Below, one piece after another: positions 1 through 8,860 of a stretch of DNA of 64,000 nucleotides. The stretch is from assembly GCF_036346595.1 (NCBI RefSeq), contig NZ_CP107834.1, positions 3,410,001 through 3,474,000 on the forward strand. The letters run 5' to 3'. Source of the stretch: Streptomyces sp. NBC_00525. GTDB taxonomy: Bacteria; Actinomycetota; Actinomycetes; Streptomycetales; Streptomycetaceae. Made by a program: the position numbers and the translations under genes. Below the pieces are notes generated by a model, which was not told where the DNA came from, searched no databases, and was given only the letters and a program-made list of their open reading frames with translations. The first letter of the stretch is position 1. Each line of letters starts with the position of its first letter.

Positions 1-462
1 GCAGGCCAGCATCGCGACGGCGGCCTCGGGGATCATCGGCAGGTAGACGGCGACGCGGTCGCCCTTGCCGACACCGAGCTCGGTGAGGGCGTTGGCGGCG
101 CGCGAGACCTCGTCCTTCAGCTCCGCGTAGGTGATGGCGCGGCTGTCACCGGGCTCGCCCTCGAAGTGGATGGCGACCCGGTCGCCGTTGCCCGCCTCGA
201 CGTGACGGTCCACGCAGTTGTACGCGACGTTGAGCTTGCCGTCCGCGAACCACTTCGCGAAGGGCGGGTTGCTCCAGTCGAGCGTCTCGGTCGGCTCGGT
301 CTCCCACGTCAGGCGCCGGGCCTGCTCGGCCCAGAAGCCCAGCCGGTCCGCTTTGGCCTGCTCATACGCCTCGGCGGTGACGTTGGCGTTGGCGGCCAGC
401 TCGGCAGGCGGAGAGAACTTCCGCTCTTCCCGAAGCAGGTTGGCCAGGCTTTCGTTGCTCAC
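1..462 (-). CDS. acs: Acetyl-coenzyme A synthetase, N-terminal part (gene runs off the left edge)
   Basis: Activates acetate to acetyl-CoA through acetyl-AMP in the cytoplasm. The visible 154 codons read VSNESLANLLREERKF, then the acs-typical stretches RLTWETEP, PFAKWFADGKLN and YNCVDRHVEAG, then GDRVAIHFEGEP and AITYAELKDEV. This is the N-terminal ACAS domain and the start of the AMP-binding domain; the P-loop and catalytic Lys lie beyond the window. The start is a GTG at 462 with GGGAGAAG a few bases upstream. It is the last gene of a leftward stretch, 232 bp downstream of the SulP-carbonic anhydrase gene, and the gap is large enough for its own promoter. A DasR-like palindrome lies 86 bp upstream. 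Identification is confident from the N-terminal signature alone; paralogous ligases are less likely. Confidence 0.9.
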   Translation of the reverse strand, partial: MSNESLANLLREERKFSPPAELAANANVTAEAYEQAKADRLGFWAEQARRLTWETEPTETLDWSNPPFAKWFADGKLNVAYNCVDRHVEAGNGDRVAIHFEGEPGDSRAITYAELKDEVSRAANALTELGVGKGDRVAVYLPMIPEAAVAMLAC

Positions 463-547
463 GACTTCTCCCAGTCCCAGGGTGTCCGTTGTGTCCCGGG
501 CATAGCTCATCAGTCCGAAGGCCGGGTGACAAGGGTCTGCCGGGAAT

Positions 548-559
548 TGGTTTAGACCT
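548..559. promoter_or_regulatory. Putative DasR (dre-like) operator upstream of acs
   Basis: The sequence TGGTTTAGACCT matches the known DasR responsive element core TGGTCTAGACCA at 10 of 12 positions and keeps most of its two-fold symmetry. It lies 86 bp upstream of the acs GTG, in the only gap that could hold the acs promoter. DasR is the GlcNAc-responsive GntR regulator of Streptomyces. That it acts here is inference from the motif only. Confidence 0.4.
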
Positions 560-694
560 GTGTCTCGTGTATAAGGCATGATCCCGCTTCCGTACCGGCG
601 CGGCGCGTCGAATCGACGTGTTTGCGCCAGTGCGGCGGCCGGTCCGGCCCGGAAGCGGGGTCACTGGGACTCACGTACCCGACGTGCCTGCGGT

Positions 695-3547
695 TCAGGC
701 CCCGGAACGGGCCAACTCGGCCGGACGGGCGGGCGTGACCGGGTCGAACACTGCGGCTCGCCCCTCCTTCGCACCCGCTGCTTCGGTCAGCAGATACGAC
801 TGGGCCTCGGCCACGTGGAAGTACATCCCGTGGAGCTGCAGGGTGCTTTCGGCGATGCGGCGGGCCACTGAGGGGTGGGCCCTCAGATGGTCGAGCTGCT
901 GCATGACGTTGGTCAGGCAGAGCTGCTCCACTGTATCGGCGGGCGCCCGGCCGGCGATACGGGCTCGGACCTCGCCGGCCGCGGTCATCCGGCCCAGGCT
1001 CGGCAGCCCGTGCCGGAGCCAGCGCGCGAGTGAGGTGCCCGGCGCGTGCGGCGAGGGGGCCGGGGCATTGGCCAGCAGCGCGTTCATCGCACCGCAGCCC
1101 GAGTGCCCGCAGACGGTGATGGACTCGACGCCGAGCACATCCACGGCGTACTCGATCGCCGCCCCCACGGAGTGGTCGCCCTGCTCGGAGCCCGGGAGCG
1201 GGACCAGATTGCCGATGTTGCGCACGGTGAACAGATCACCGGGACCGCTGGCCGTGATCATGCTCGTCACCAGGCGGGAGTCCGCGCAGGTGATGAAGAG
1301 CTGAGAGGGGCGCTGGCCTTCTCTGGCGAGGCGCGCCAGCTCCGCGCGGACCAGGGGCGCCGTATCGCGCTGGAAGGAGCTGAGTCCTCTGACCAGCCGG
1401 TGTCCGCCGTGTCCGCCGTGGGCGGCGGGGCTGGTGGGGCTTTCGGCCGCGTTGGGCCTGGCCGGTCCGGCGTGCTCGGTGGCGGCGGGGGCCGAACGCG
1501 AGGCGGGGGCCGATTGCGAGGCGGGGGGCGTCGGCGCGGGTGAGCCGGCGGGGGGTGCCTGGGCCGACGCGGGCGTGGCGGGCGTCGCGGGGACTTCGGG
1601 GGCTTCGGGGGCGGTGGGGGCCGACTGGGATGGAGGTGGGCGGTGCGCGGGCTGTGGAGCCGCATCCGCAGGAGCGCCGGTGCCGGGGTGGGGCGGGGCG
1701 GAAGTCGGAGCCGGGGCGATGACGCCGATGGCTGGGGCTGTCGTCGGGGAGCCGGTGGTGGACGCGGGGCGCGGTTGGCTGTCGGCCGTCTGTGGCGGAG
1801 GCGCGTGCTCCGGCCGGTCGTGACAGTGATGGTTGCGCCATGGCGTCCACGGTCGGCAGCAGGAGTGAGCTGCGGCAGCGGGCTCGGCGATCCTGCCACC
1901 CGAGCGTCCGGCGAAGGCAACCTGCCCGCCGTGCGCCGTATGGGCGTTGCTCCAGTCCTGGATGGCTTCGTAGGCGGCGTGATCCATGAAGAAGCCGTCC
2001 AACTCGACCACCGCGTCCGCGCCCTGGGGCAGTCCTGCCAGCATCCGGCTCAGGCGCGGCACGGCCAGGAACGTCAACTGGCCTCGTACGAGCACATGAT
2101 GCTGCCCGTTCAGGGTGGAGATGGTGATCCGGGTCCGGCCGAGGCGGTGCAGCGCGACGGCCACCGCCACGGCGATCCCGATCGCGACACCCTTGAGGAC
2201 GCCGACCACCAGCACCCCGGCGATCGTCGCGCCGTAGACCAGGAACTCCCGGTGTTTGTGGACGTTGCGGATGTGCGCGAGGCTCACCATCTTGAGGCCG
2301 ACCATCATCACCAGCGCCCCGAGGGCTGCCAGCGGGATCAGCTCCAGCGCGGCGACGAGCAGCCCGGAGGCGAGCAGAATCCACACGCCGTGCAGCACGG
2401 TCGAGGCACGGCCGGTCGCCCCGGCTCTCACGTTGGCCGAACTGCGCACGGCTCCTCCGGAGACCGCGAGCCCACCCAGCAGCCCGGACACCATGTTGGC
2501 GATGCCCTGTGCGCGCAATTCCCGGTCCAGGTCGGAGCGCTTCAACGGGGGCGGCGCGAGACGGACGGGGCCGGCCGGTGCGGCGGGGGCATCGGAGCGG
2601 TCGGGGGTATCGGGGACGTCGGGGCCGGGCGCCACGGGGGAGCCCACCGCGTGGGCGCGGTTCCGGTCGGCGGCCAGCTTGTCCACCGCGACGGCGGCCA
2701 GCAGCGACTCCAGGCTGGCCACCAGCATCATCGTGAACACCGCTGTGGCCAGGCCGAACACCGGCCCGTGCGGCAACTCGGGCAGGGCGTGCGAGCTCCA
2801 GGAGGGCAGGTCCACCCGGGCGATCGACGGGGCCGCCCAGGCTGCCGCGGCCGTGGCCAGGGCCACTGAGGCCAGGGCCGCCGGGGCCCGGCGCAGGAGC
2901 CGTCCGGCACGGCCTGGCAGCAGCGGCCACAGGACGAGGACGGCGACGGTGAGCCCGCCGATCAGCGGGGCGGCGGGGTCGACACGCGCCAGCTGTTCCG
3001 GGAGGTGCAGGACGTTGGAGATGGCCGAGCTCTGGGGCGATCCGCCCAGCACGATGTGCAGTTGAGCGAGCGCGATCGCGACACCGATACCGGCGAGCGT
3101 GCCGTGGACGATGGCGGGGCTGACGGCGAGAGCGCTGCGGGCCGCCCGCAGGGAGCCGAGCACGAGTTGGAGCAGGCCCGCCCCGATGGTGATGGCGCAG
3201 GTGGTGCGCCAGCCGTAGACCTGGATTGTCTGGGCCGTCACCACGGTCAGTCCGGCGGACGGGCCGGAGACCTGGAGAGGTGTGCCGCCGAGAAGCCCGG
3301 CGACGATGCCGCCGACTGCGGCTGAGAGGAGGCCCGCCTCCAGAGGGGCTCCCATGGCCACGGCCAGGCCGAGCGACATGGGGATGGCGAGCAGAAAGAC
3401 GGTGATGGACGCGGAGACATCGGCGCCCGCGATGAGGAATCGTCCGCCGCGCGGCGGCGGGCTGTGTGGTCGCTTGACTCCCAGGGAGCGGGAAGGCCGC
3501 GAACTACGGGATGAGTGGTCGTGACGAGTGGGTACGCAGGCAGACAT
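695..3547 (-). CDS. SulP-family anion transporter fused to a beta-carbonic anhydrase
   Basis: A 950-residue fusion. Roughly residues 40-490 are an SLC26/SulP membrane domain with many hydrophobic helices and a GGTPLQVSGPSAGLT signature. A STAS domain follows (about 500-590), then a Pro/Ala-rich linker of over 100 residues with an HSCC and NHHCHD cluster. A beta-class carbonic anhydrase occupies about 717-950, with zinc-ligand motifs ITCADSR and CGHSGCGAM. The family fusion suggests bicarbonate uptake coupled to CO2/bicarbonate interconversion at the membrane; this is inference. The start is the ATG at 3547, preceded by AGGAGGAG; a longer frame to 3763 lacks a better ribosome site and runs into the divergent gene. 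It is divergent from the deacetylase-like lipoprotein gene. Confidence 0.88.
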   Translation of the reverse strand: MSACVPTRHDHSSRSSRPSRSLGVKRPHSPPPRGGRFLIAGADVSASITVFLLAIPMSLGLAVAMGAPLEAGLLSAAVGGIVAGLLGGTPLQVSGPSAGLTVVTAQTIQVYGWRTTCAITIGAGLLQLVLGSLRAARSALAVSPAIVHGTLAGIGVAIALAQLHIVLGGSPQSSAISNVLHLPEQLARVDPAAPLIGGLTVAVLVLWPLLPGRAGRLLRRAPAALASVALATAAAAWAAPSIARVDLPSWSSHALPELPHGPVFGLATAVFTMMLVASLESLLAAVAVDKLAADRNRAHAVGSPVAPGPDVPDTPDRSDAPAAPAGPVRLAPPPLKRSDLDRELRAQGIANMVSGLLGGLAVSGGAVRSSANVRAGATGRASTVLHGVWILLASGLLVAALELIPLAALGALVMMVGLKMVSLAHIRNVHKHREFLVYGATIAGVLVVGVLKGVAIGIAVAVAVALHRLGRTRITISTLNGQHHVLVRGQLTFLAVPRLSRMLAGLPQGADAVVELDGFFMDHAAYEAIQDWSNAHTAHGGQVAFAGRSGGRIAEPAAAAHSCCRPWTPWRNHHCHDRPEHAPPPQTADSQPRPASTTGSPTTAPAIGVIAPAPTSAPPHPGTGAPADAAPQPAHRPPPSQSAPTAPEAPEVPATPATPASAQAPPAGSPAPTPPASQSAPASRSAPAATEHAGPARPNAAESPTSPAAHGGHGGHRLVRGLSSFQRDTAPLVRAELARLAREGQRPSQLFITCADSRLVTSMITASGPGDLFTVRNIGNLVPLPGSEQGDHSVGAAIEYAVDVLGVESITVCGHSGCGAMNALLANAPAPSPHAPGTSLARWLRHGLPSLGRMTAAGEVRARIAGRAPADTVEQLCLTNVMQQLDHLRAHPSVARRIAESTLQLHGMYFHVAEAQSYLLTEAAGAKEGRAAVFDPVTPARPAELARSGA

Positions 3548-3830
3548 ATTTCCGGTCTCCTCCTGGGCGGCGCGGTCTCGGAACCCGATGACGCGGCCGT
3601 GGGTGACGGTATGCAGCGGCGAGGTATTTCCAACTCTCGGTAAACAGACGGTAATGGAGAGTAAAGATCTGTGTCCAGGATTGCTGGCAAATAGGCCGTC
3701 TAGCCACCCATTCCGGTGAATAGGCATCTTTTCATTCGGCCTGTCGCTCCCACTCTTCGTCAATGCGTGCGACCTTGACGGGGCCGTGTCGGCACTCGGC
3801 GCAAGCTACCTGCGAGGAAGAGGTGGGCGG

Positions 3831-5144
3831 ATGATGGCCGCCACGAAGAGGATCGCCCTCGGTGTCATGGCCGCCGCGCTGGTCGCGGGGGCGGCCGGAT
3901 GCTCGGGGATCGGTTACGGATCGGGGGACTCCGGCCCCGGAGCCGTCAATGGCGCCGCGGGCGAGAAGAAGAAGGCCGCCGAGGCGGCCCCCAAGAGCGT
4001 GTTCCGGGCGATCGGTGACGGTTCCACCGCGTTCACGGGTGCCCAGCCCGAGCAGCCGGCGGTGAAGCGCCTGGCGGTGGGGCAGAAGCCGCCGCAGTTC
4101 GTGGTGTTCTCGTGGGACGGTGCGGGCGAGGACAGCCAGCGGCTCTTCTCGCACTTCCGCGAAGTGGGCAAGAAGTACAACGCGTCGATGACGTACTTCC
4201 TCAGCGGCGTGTACCTGCTGCCGGAGACGAAGCGCGCACAGTACGACCCGCCCAAGCACAACGCGGGCAGCTCGGACATCGGATTCAACGACACCGAGGG
4301 CATCCGGAACACTCTCACCCAGCTCCGCGGAGCCTGGGAGGACGGGAACGAGATCGGCACCCACTTCAACGGCCACTTCTGCGGCAAGGACGGCGGCGTG
4401 GGCACCTGGTCCGTCGAGGAGTGGAAGAGCGAGATCAGCCAGGCGAAGTCCTTCGTCAAGAGCTGGAAGTCGAACGCCCCGCTCCTCAAGGCCGAGAAGT
4501 CGCTTCCCTTCGACTACGACAAGGAACTCGTCGGCGGCCGCACCCCTTGTCTGGAGGGCAGGGAGAACATGGTGGCGGCAGCACGCACCATGGGGTTCCG
4601 CTATGACTCCAGCGGCGTCAACGACCAGGTGTGGCCCGCGAAGGAGAACGGGATCTGGGACCTCTCCATGCAGCTCGTCCCCGTTCCCGGGCGCGACTTC
4701 GAAACGCTGTCGATGGACTACAACTTCATGTTCAACCAGTCCGGGACCACCCAGGGAGACCCGGAGAAGCGCGAGTTCTGGGGGAACCAGATGCGCGACG
4801 GGCTGCTCCAGGCCTTCGACCGCGCGTACAAGGGCAACCGTGCGCCGCTGATCATCGGCAACCACTTCGAGTCCTGGAACGGCGGTACGTACATGCGGGC
4901 CATCGAGGAGACGATCGCGACCGTCTGCACCAAGGAGGAAGTCCGCTGCGTCTCGTTCAGACAGCTGGCGGACTGGCTCGACGCCCAGGACCCCGCAGTG
5001 CTGGCGAAGCTCCGGACGCTGAAGGTCGGCCAGGCGCCCAAGGCGGGATGGCCCGCGTTCCTCAAGGCGGGCGCGGGTGCCGGCCGGGACGGGGCGGCCT
5101 CGGAGGCGCCCGCAGCGGCGGCGGGGAATCCGGCCGGACGCTGA
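3831..5144 (+). CDS. Polysaccharide deacetylase-like lipoprotein
   Basis: A 437-residue exported protein. It has a lysine/arginine N-region, a hydrophobic stretch and a lipobox ending at Cys24 (VAGAAGC), so it should be lipid-anchored outside the membrane. The body (about 85-400) has NodB/carbohydrate-esterase-4-like landmarks: FVVFSWDGAGED near the first strand, where catalytic Asp residues sit, and GTHFNGHF, the H-x3-H metal pair. A late GNHFESWN segment may be the second catalytic His region. A Gly/Ala-rich tail ends the protein. The likely role is deacetylation of a cell-wall or extracellular glycan, but the substrate cannot be read. The start is the ATG-ATG pair at 3831 with GAGG/AGGTGGG upstream. 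It is divergent from the SulP gene and convergent with the CooC-type ATPase gene across two hairpins. Confidence 0.75.
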   Translation: MMAATKRIALGVMAAALVAGAAGCSGIGYGSGDSGPGAVNGAAGEKKKAAEAAPKSVFRAIGDGSTAFTGAQPEQPAVKRLAVGQKPPQFVVFSWDGAGEDSQRLFSHFREVGKKYNASMTYFLSGVYLLPETKRAQYDPPKHNAGSSDIGFNDTEGIRNTLTQLRGAWEDGNEIGTHFNGHFCGKDGGVGTWSVEEWKSEISQAKSFVKSWKSNAPLLKAEKSLPFDYDKELVGGRTPCLEGRENMVAAARTMGFRYDSSGVNDQVWPAKENGIWDLSMQLVPVPGRDFETLSMDYNFMFNQSGTTQGDPEKREFWGNQMRDGLLQAFDRAYKGNRAPLIIGNHFESWNGGTYMRAIEETIATVCTKEEVRCVSFRQLADWLDAQDPAVLAKLRTLKVGQAPKAGWPAFLKAGAGAGRDGAASEAPAAAAGNPAGR

Positions 5145-5159
5145 GTTCGGGCATGGCCC

Positions 5160-5192
5160 CCGGCGCCGGGCAGGAGATGTGCCCGGCGCCGG
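5160..5192. terminator. Hairpin terminator between convergent genes
   Basis: Perfect 13-bp arms CCGGCGCCGGGCA and TGCCCGGCGCCGG enclose a 7-base loop just past the lipoprotein stop. There is no T-tract, as is usual for Streptomyces hairpins. Confidence 0.7.
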
Positions 5193-5206
5193 CCGTCGCG
5201 TCCATC

Positions 5207-5246
5207 GCGGTTCCGGCGGCTCAGCGGGTGGGCCGCACGGAACCGC
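5207..5246. terminator. Second hairpin, probable terminator for the leftward CooC-type gene
   Basis: Arms GCGGTTCCG (5207-5215) and CGGAACCGC (5238-5246) are perfectly complementary and lie just beyond the stop codon of the leftward gene at 5253. With the hairpin at 5160 this separates the two convergent units. Confidence 0.55.
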
Positions 5247-5252
5247 CGTTCC

Positions 5253-6254
5253 TCAAGCGGGCTGGGCGGCTTCGGCGTGAATGAAACGCTCATCCAGCAC
5301 GAATGCCGGATCGACCTGGGCGGCGAGGTCCGCCCCGGTCTTCTCGTTCCCCCAGCTCTCCGCGTTCTTCAGATGGAAATGAACCATCTGGCGCGTGTAC
5401 CGGCCCCAGTCCCGCCGCTCGTACGAGTCCTCCGCAGCGTCCTGGAGGCGCTGCAGGGCCATCCTGTTGTCCGCTTCGAGCAGTTCGAAACGCGCCGGGC
5501 GGCCCTTCTCCATGGCCCGTACCCAGTCGGAGTGGCCGACGGTTACCAGCAGGTCGTCACCCACCTCGGCGCGCAGGAACTCCAGGTCGTCCTCGCCCTG
5601 CACCTTGTTCCCGACGACCTTCAGGTCGACGCCGAAGTCCCGCGCGTACTCCTTGTACTGGCGGTAGACCGAGACGCCCTTGCGGGTGGGCTCGGCGATG
5701 AGGAACGTCATGTCGAAGCGGGTGAACATCCCGGAGGCGAAGGAGTCCGAACCGGCCGTCATGTCGACCACCACGTACTCGTCGGGGCCGTCGACGAGGT
5801 GATTGAGGCAGAGCTCGACCGCGCCGACCTTGGAGTGGTAGCACGCCACGCCGAGATCCGACTCGGTGAACGGCCCGGTCGCCATCAACCGGATGTCTCC
5901 GTCGTCGAGCCGGACCGTACGGGCGCAGGTCTCGAAGATCGGGTTGTCCTCGCGCACCCGCAGGAGCCGCGAGCCTTCGCCGGGCGGCGTCGTTTTGATC
6001 ATCGTCGCCGCCGAGGCGATCCGCGGATTGCTGCCGCGCAGGTACTCCTTGATCAGAGGCAGCTGCGCCCCCATGGCGGGCAGTGCGGCGGATTCGTCCT
6101 CGTCGAGGCCGAGGGCGGCTCCGAGGTGCTGGTTGATGTCGGCGTCCACGGCGACGACGTGAGCTTCATTGGCGGCGAGGTGGCGGATGAAGAGCGAGGA
6201 CAGCGTCGTCTTGCCGCTGCCGCCCTTCCCTACGAAAGCGATCTTCATGTTCAC
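5253..6254 (-). CDS. CooC/MinD-type P-loop ATPase
   Basis: A 333-residue SIMIBI-class ATPase. The N-terminus carries a deviant Walker A, GKGGSGKTT at about residues 9-17. It is followed by VVAVDADINQHLG (switch I-like) and YVVVDMTAGSD (Walker B/switch II). The length and the VDADINQ segment fit the CooC-like family, whose founding member inserts nickel into carbon monoxide dehydrogenase. No CO dehydrogenase is nearby, so the client here is unknown and the family name should not be taken as function. It is cytoplasmic. The start is taken at 6254; an internal ATG two codons later is equally possible. It is divergent from the Fic-like gene with under 100 bp between them. Confidence 0.75.
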   Translation of the reverse strand: MNMKIAFVGKGGSGKTTLSSLFIRHLAANEAHVVAVDADINQHLGAALGLDEDESAALPAMGAQLPLIKEYLRGSNPRIASAATMIKTTPPGEGSRLLRVREDNPIFETCARTVRLDDGDIRLMATGPFTESDLGVACYHSKVGAVELCLNHLVDGPDEYVVVDMTAGSDSFASGMFTRFDMTFLIAEPTRKGVSVYRQYKEYARDFGVDLKVVGNKVQGEDDLEFLRAEVGDDLLVTVGHSDWVRAMEKGRPARFELLEADNRMALQRLQDAAEDSYERRDWGRYTRQMVHFHLKNAESWGNEKTGADLAAQVDPAFVLDERFIHAEAAQPA

Positions 6255-6336
6255 CTAGGGTAGTCGATCGATCGCTTTGTGTTCTCCGCTTGCGTGAAGA
6301 AGGCCACTGCGGACCGGTCGGGACGGGCGGGGCGCG

Positions 6337-6342
6337 TAGCCT
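6337..6342 (+). promoter_or_regulatory. -10 element for a probable leaderless transcript of the Fic-like gene
   Basis: TAGCCT ends eight bases before the ATG at 6351, and no Shine-Dalgarno sequence is present. This is the arrangement of leaderless Streptomyces mRNAs. No convincing -35 is visible. Confidence 0.4.
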
Positions 6343-6350
6343 CGCTACTT

Positions 6351-7175
6351 ATGAGTACGACTTCCTCGGACCCGCTCGCCGCCCTGGGCGCTCTGCCGGG
6401 CGTGAACGACGCGGTGGACTCCGTACGCAAGGCCGTCGACCGGGTCTACGGGCACCGCGTGATGCGGCGCCGCAGCAACGAGGTCACTGCGGAGGCCGCG
6501 CTGCGGGGGGCCCGTGGGTCGGCGGCGCTCTCCGGTGCCGACTGGAACCTGGAGGAGGTGCGCCGGCGCACCGACTTCAGCGGCGACGACGAGGCCCGCG
6601 TGGTCGGAGCCGCCCTGCGGCTGACGGCGGAGGCGGGGCAGCTCCTCTCCATCTGGCGTCAGTCACCCGTGCGGGTCCTCGCCCGGCTCCACCTCGTCGC
6701 GGCGGGCGGCGCCAAACCCGAGGACGCCGTCGGACGGCCCCGGCTCGCCGGTGAGCCGGTGGACGAGCCGCTGATCGACGCGCCGCTGCCGAGCGCCGAC
6801 GAGGTCGCGGGCCGGCTGGACGGACTCGGCCGGCTCATTCTCGCCGGGAGCCAAGCGCCCGCCCTGGTCACCGCCGCCGTCGTCCACGGAGAACTGCTGG
6901 CCCTGCGCCCCTTCGGGTCGCACAACGGCCTGGTGGCGCGTACGGCGGAGCGGATCGTGCTGATCGGAAGCGGACTCGACCCCAAGGCGATCTGCCCGGC
7001 CGAGGTCGGACACGCCGAACAGGGGCGCGCGGCCTACACGGCAGCCTTCGAGGGCTATCTGTCAGGCACTCCCGAAGGCATGGCGACCTGGATCGAGCAC
7101 TGCGGGCGCTCGGTGGAACTCGGCGTCAGGGAGTCGACGGCGGTGTGCGAGGCGCTTCAGCGAGGTGCCGCGTAG
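6351..7175 (+). CDS. Fic/DOC-fold protein with a degenerate active site
   Basis: About 274 residues from the ATG at 6351 (MSTTSSDPLAALG). The C-terminal half has the helical pattern of Fic/Doc proteins, including a segment RPFGSHNGLVAR. The classic AMP-transferase motif is HPFx(D/E)GNGRxxR. Here the catalytic His is Arg, the first Gly of GNG is His and the Arg after it is Leu, so AMPylation by the usual mechanism is unlikely. Streptomyces orthologues are often labelled oxidoreductase without support. The gene is divergent from the CooC-type ATPase gene, and that pairing is conserved in my recollection of related genomes. Function is unknown. A GC-rich hairpin follows it. Confidence 0.6.
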   Translation: MSTTSSDPLAALGALPGVNDAVDSVRKAVDRVYGHRVMRRRSNEVTAEAALRGARGSAALSGADWNLEEVRRRTDFSGDDEARVVGAALRLTAEAGQLLSIWRQSPVRVLARLHLVAAGGAKPEDAVGRPRLAGEPVDEPLIDAPLPSADEVAGRLDGLGRLILAGSQAPALVTAAVVHGELLALRPFGSHNGLVARTAERIVLIGSGLDPKAICPAEVGHAEQGRAAYTAAFEGYLSGTPEGMATWIEHCGRSVELGVRESTAVCEALQRGAA

Positions 7176-7205
7176 CGGCCGCACCCGACGAACGCGGACA
7201 TGATT

Positions 7206-7233
7206 GCGGCGGTACCGGGACCGGTACCGCCGC
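7206..7233. terminator. Perfect hairpin downstream of the Fic-like gene
   Basis: Arms GCGGCGGTACCGG and CCGGTACCGCCGC (13 bp each) are separated by only GA. It lies 30 bp past the stop at 7175. The rest of the 7176-7522 gap, between this gene and the end of the leftward HAD gene, shows no convincing coding frame on either strand. Confidence 0.6.
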
Positions 7234-7522
7234 TGGCACGTCCATCCGGTTACCAAGCGTCCTCGATATGTGCCCATCAGGTCGGGGTCTTTGCCCGCTC
7301 CTGGTGCGGCTGGCCCGTAATCGACGGGTCGACGTCGCGTGGGTGCCGGGTCTCCGTGCGCGGTCCGTGGGGCCTTGCTGCGTAAACAGGTCATCCTCTC
7401 GGATGTCCTTGGTCTCGCGGGCCGTTGACTCCTTTGTACTCCAGGGGCGGGACAAGCGGTAGTGGGAGCCGCACTTCTTTACTTTTAGGTTCAATTACGG
7501 ACGAGTCGGTCCAATGGGCTCG

Positions 7523-8362
7523 TCAGGCGGGAGTTGCCGAGGCCCGACGCCGGGCGGCGAACCACACGACTCCCGCCGTGAGCGCGGCGGCGCTCACCGC
7601 TGCGGCCGCCATGAGCGCGGGACGCGGGGGCAGGGAGAGGGCCGAGAGGCGCTGCTTGAGCCGGACGGGTCGGTTGAAGACGAGAATCGGCCACTCCCGC
7701 AGGGTCGCCTCGCGGCGCAGCGCCCGGTCCGGGTTGACCGCGTGCGGGTGCCCCACGGCCTCCAGCATCGGTACGTCGGTCGCGGAGTCGCTGTACGCGT
7801 AGCAGCGGGCCAGGTCGTACCCCTCGGAGGCCGCGAGCGCCTTGATCGCCTCGGCCTTCGTGGGGCCGTACGCGTAGTACTCGATCTCGCCCGTGTAGCA
7901 GCCGTCGTCGCCGACGACCATGCGGGTGGCGACGACGCGGTCGGCGCCGAGCATCTCGCCGATCGGTTCGACCACCTCGGCGCCCGACGTCGAGACGATC
8001 ACGACGTCGCGTCCGGCGGTGTGATGCTCCTCGATGAGCGTCGCCGCTTCGTCGTAGATGATCGGGTCGATCAGGTCGTGCAGGGTCTCGGCCACGAGTT
8101 CCTTGACCTGCTGGACGTTCCAGCCCTTGCAGAGCGCCGAGAGGTATTCGCGCATCCGCTCCATCTGGTCGTGATCCGCTCCTCCGGCGAGGAACACGAA
8201 CTGTGTGTACGCAGTGCGCAGCACCGCGCGACGGTTGATCAGTCCGCCGTGGTAGAAGGACTTGCTGAAGGTCAGCGTCGAAGACTTCGCAATGACCGTC
8301 TTGTCCAGGTCGAAGAAGGCGGCTGTGCGCGGCAAGAAGCGGTTTTCCACATGGCAGAGCAT
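7523..8362 (-). CDS. HAD-IB family phosphatase with a C-terminal membrane helix
   Basis: A 279-residue haloacid-dehalogenase hydrolase. Motif I is FFDLDKT (nucleophile Asp and acid/base Asp), motif II is around VVIVSTSG, and motif III/IV is around YAYSDSATDVPML. These features place it with the IB subfamily (SerB-like/CicA-like phosphatases). The last about 35 residues contain one hydrophobic helix (AAAAVSAAALTAGVVWFAA) followed by arginines, so the protein is probably tethered to the inner face of the membrane. The substrate is unknown. Streptomyces orthologues next to ssd carry the label morphological-differentiation-associated, which is annotation lore rather than shown here. The start at 8362 has no clear ribosome site; a GTG four codons later is an alternative. 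Confidence 0.72.
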   Translation of the reverse strand: MLCHVENRFLPRTAAFFDLDKTVIAKSSTLTFSKSFYHGGLINRRAVLRTAYTQFVFLAGGADHDQMERMREYLSALCKGWNVQQVKELVAETLHDLIDPIIYDEAATLIEEHHTAGRDVVIVSTSGAEVVEPIGEMLGADRVVATRMVVGDDGCYTGEIEYYAYGPTKAEAIKALAASEGYDLARCYAYSDSATDVPMLEAVGHPHAVNPDRALRREATLREWPILVFNRPVRLKQRLSALSLPPRPALMAAAAVSAAALTAGVVWFAARRRASATPA

Positions 8363-8498
8363 AGGGGCCCGCCATTCGGCGTAAACCCCGGCGCGTGGGT
8401 TTGCCTGAGAAGGCCCTCGGGTACACCATGGAAGTCACGGATCGTTCGCGACCGTGCTAACCCCGGTCCGGCTCCTCCCCCCCCGAGTCGGCCGTGGG

Positions 8499-8533
8499 GA
8501 CGACCCCCGCTCTCCCCCCCGGCGGGGGTCGTC
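8499..8533. terminator. Stable hairpin in the 498-bp gap before the tad operon
   Basis: Arms GACGACCCCCGC (8499-8510) and GCGGGGGTCGTC (8522-8533) are perfectly complementary. The gap 8363-8860 lies between divergent genes, so this may be a relic terminator or a leader structure. The remainder of the gap contains a more AT-rich stretch (8680-8760) that could hold the tad promoter, but I cannot assign -35/-10 boxes. No coding frame is convincing. Confidence 0.4.
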
Positions 8534-8860
8534 GCATGTCCGGACGCGGTTTGACGCGCGGATTCAACCATTTCTCTTCCTTCCGCTCCATGCCCGGCTG
8601 TGCGGTCGGGCTGCTGACTTCAGCGTGCGCCGTGACCGTGGGTAGCGAAAGTGTCGCGCCTGGAAGTCACCGGTACGAGCGACGGAGTTATTCACAACCA
8701 CTGAGTTGTCCACGGTTTTCCAGCAAGATCCACATGATTTCCGGAACCGTCGCACCGTGATTCCACCCGTGAAGTCCACGGGTACCGGAATCGCTGTTCT
8801 CGGATGTGCTCCGAGATCGCCGTGAACCGCGGCGAAGGCGAGTGAGGGAGCGGTGGTGAG

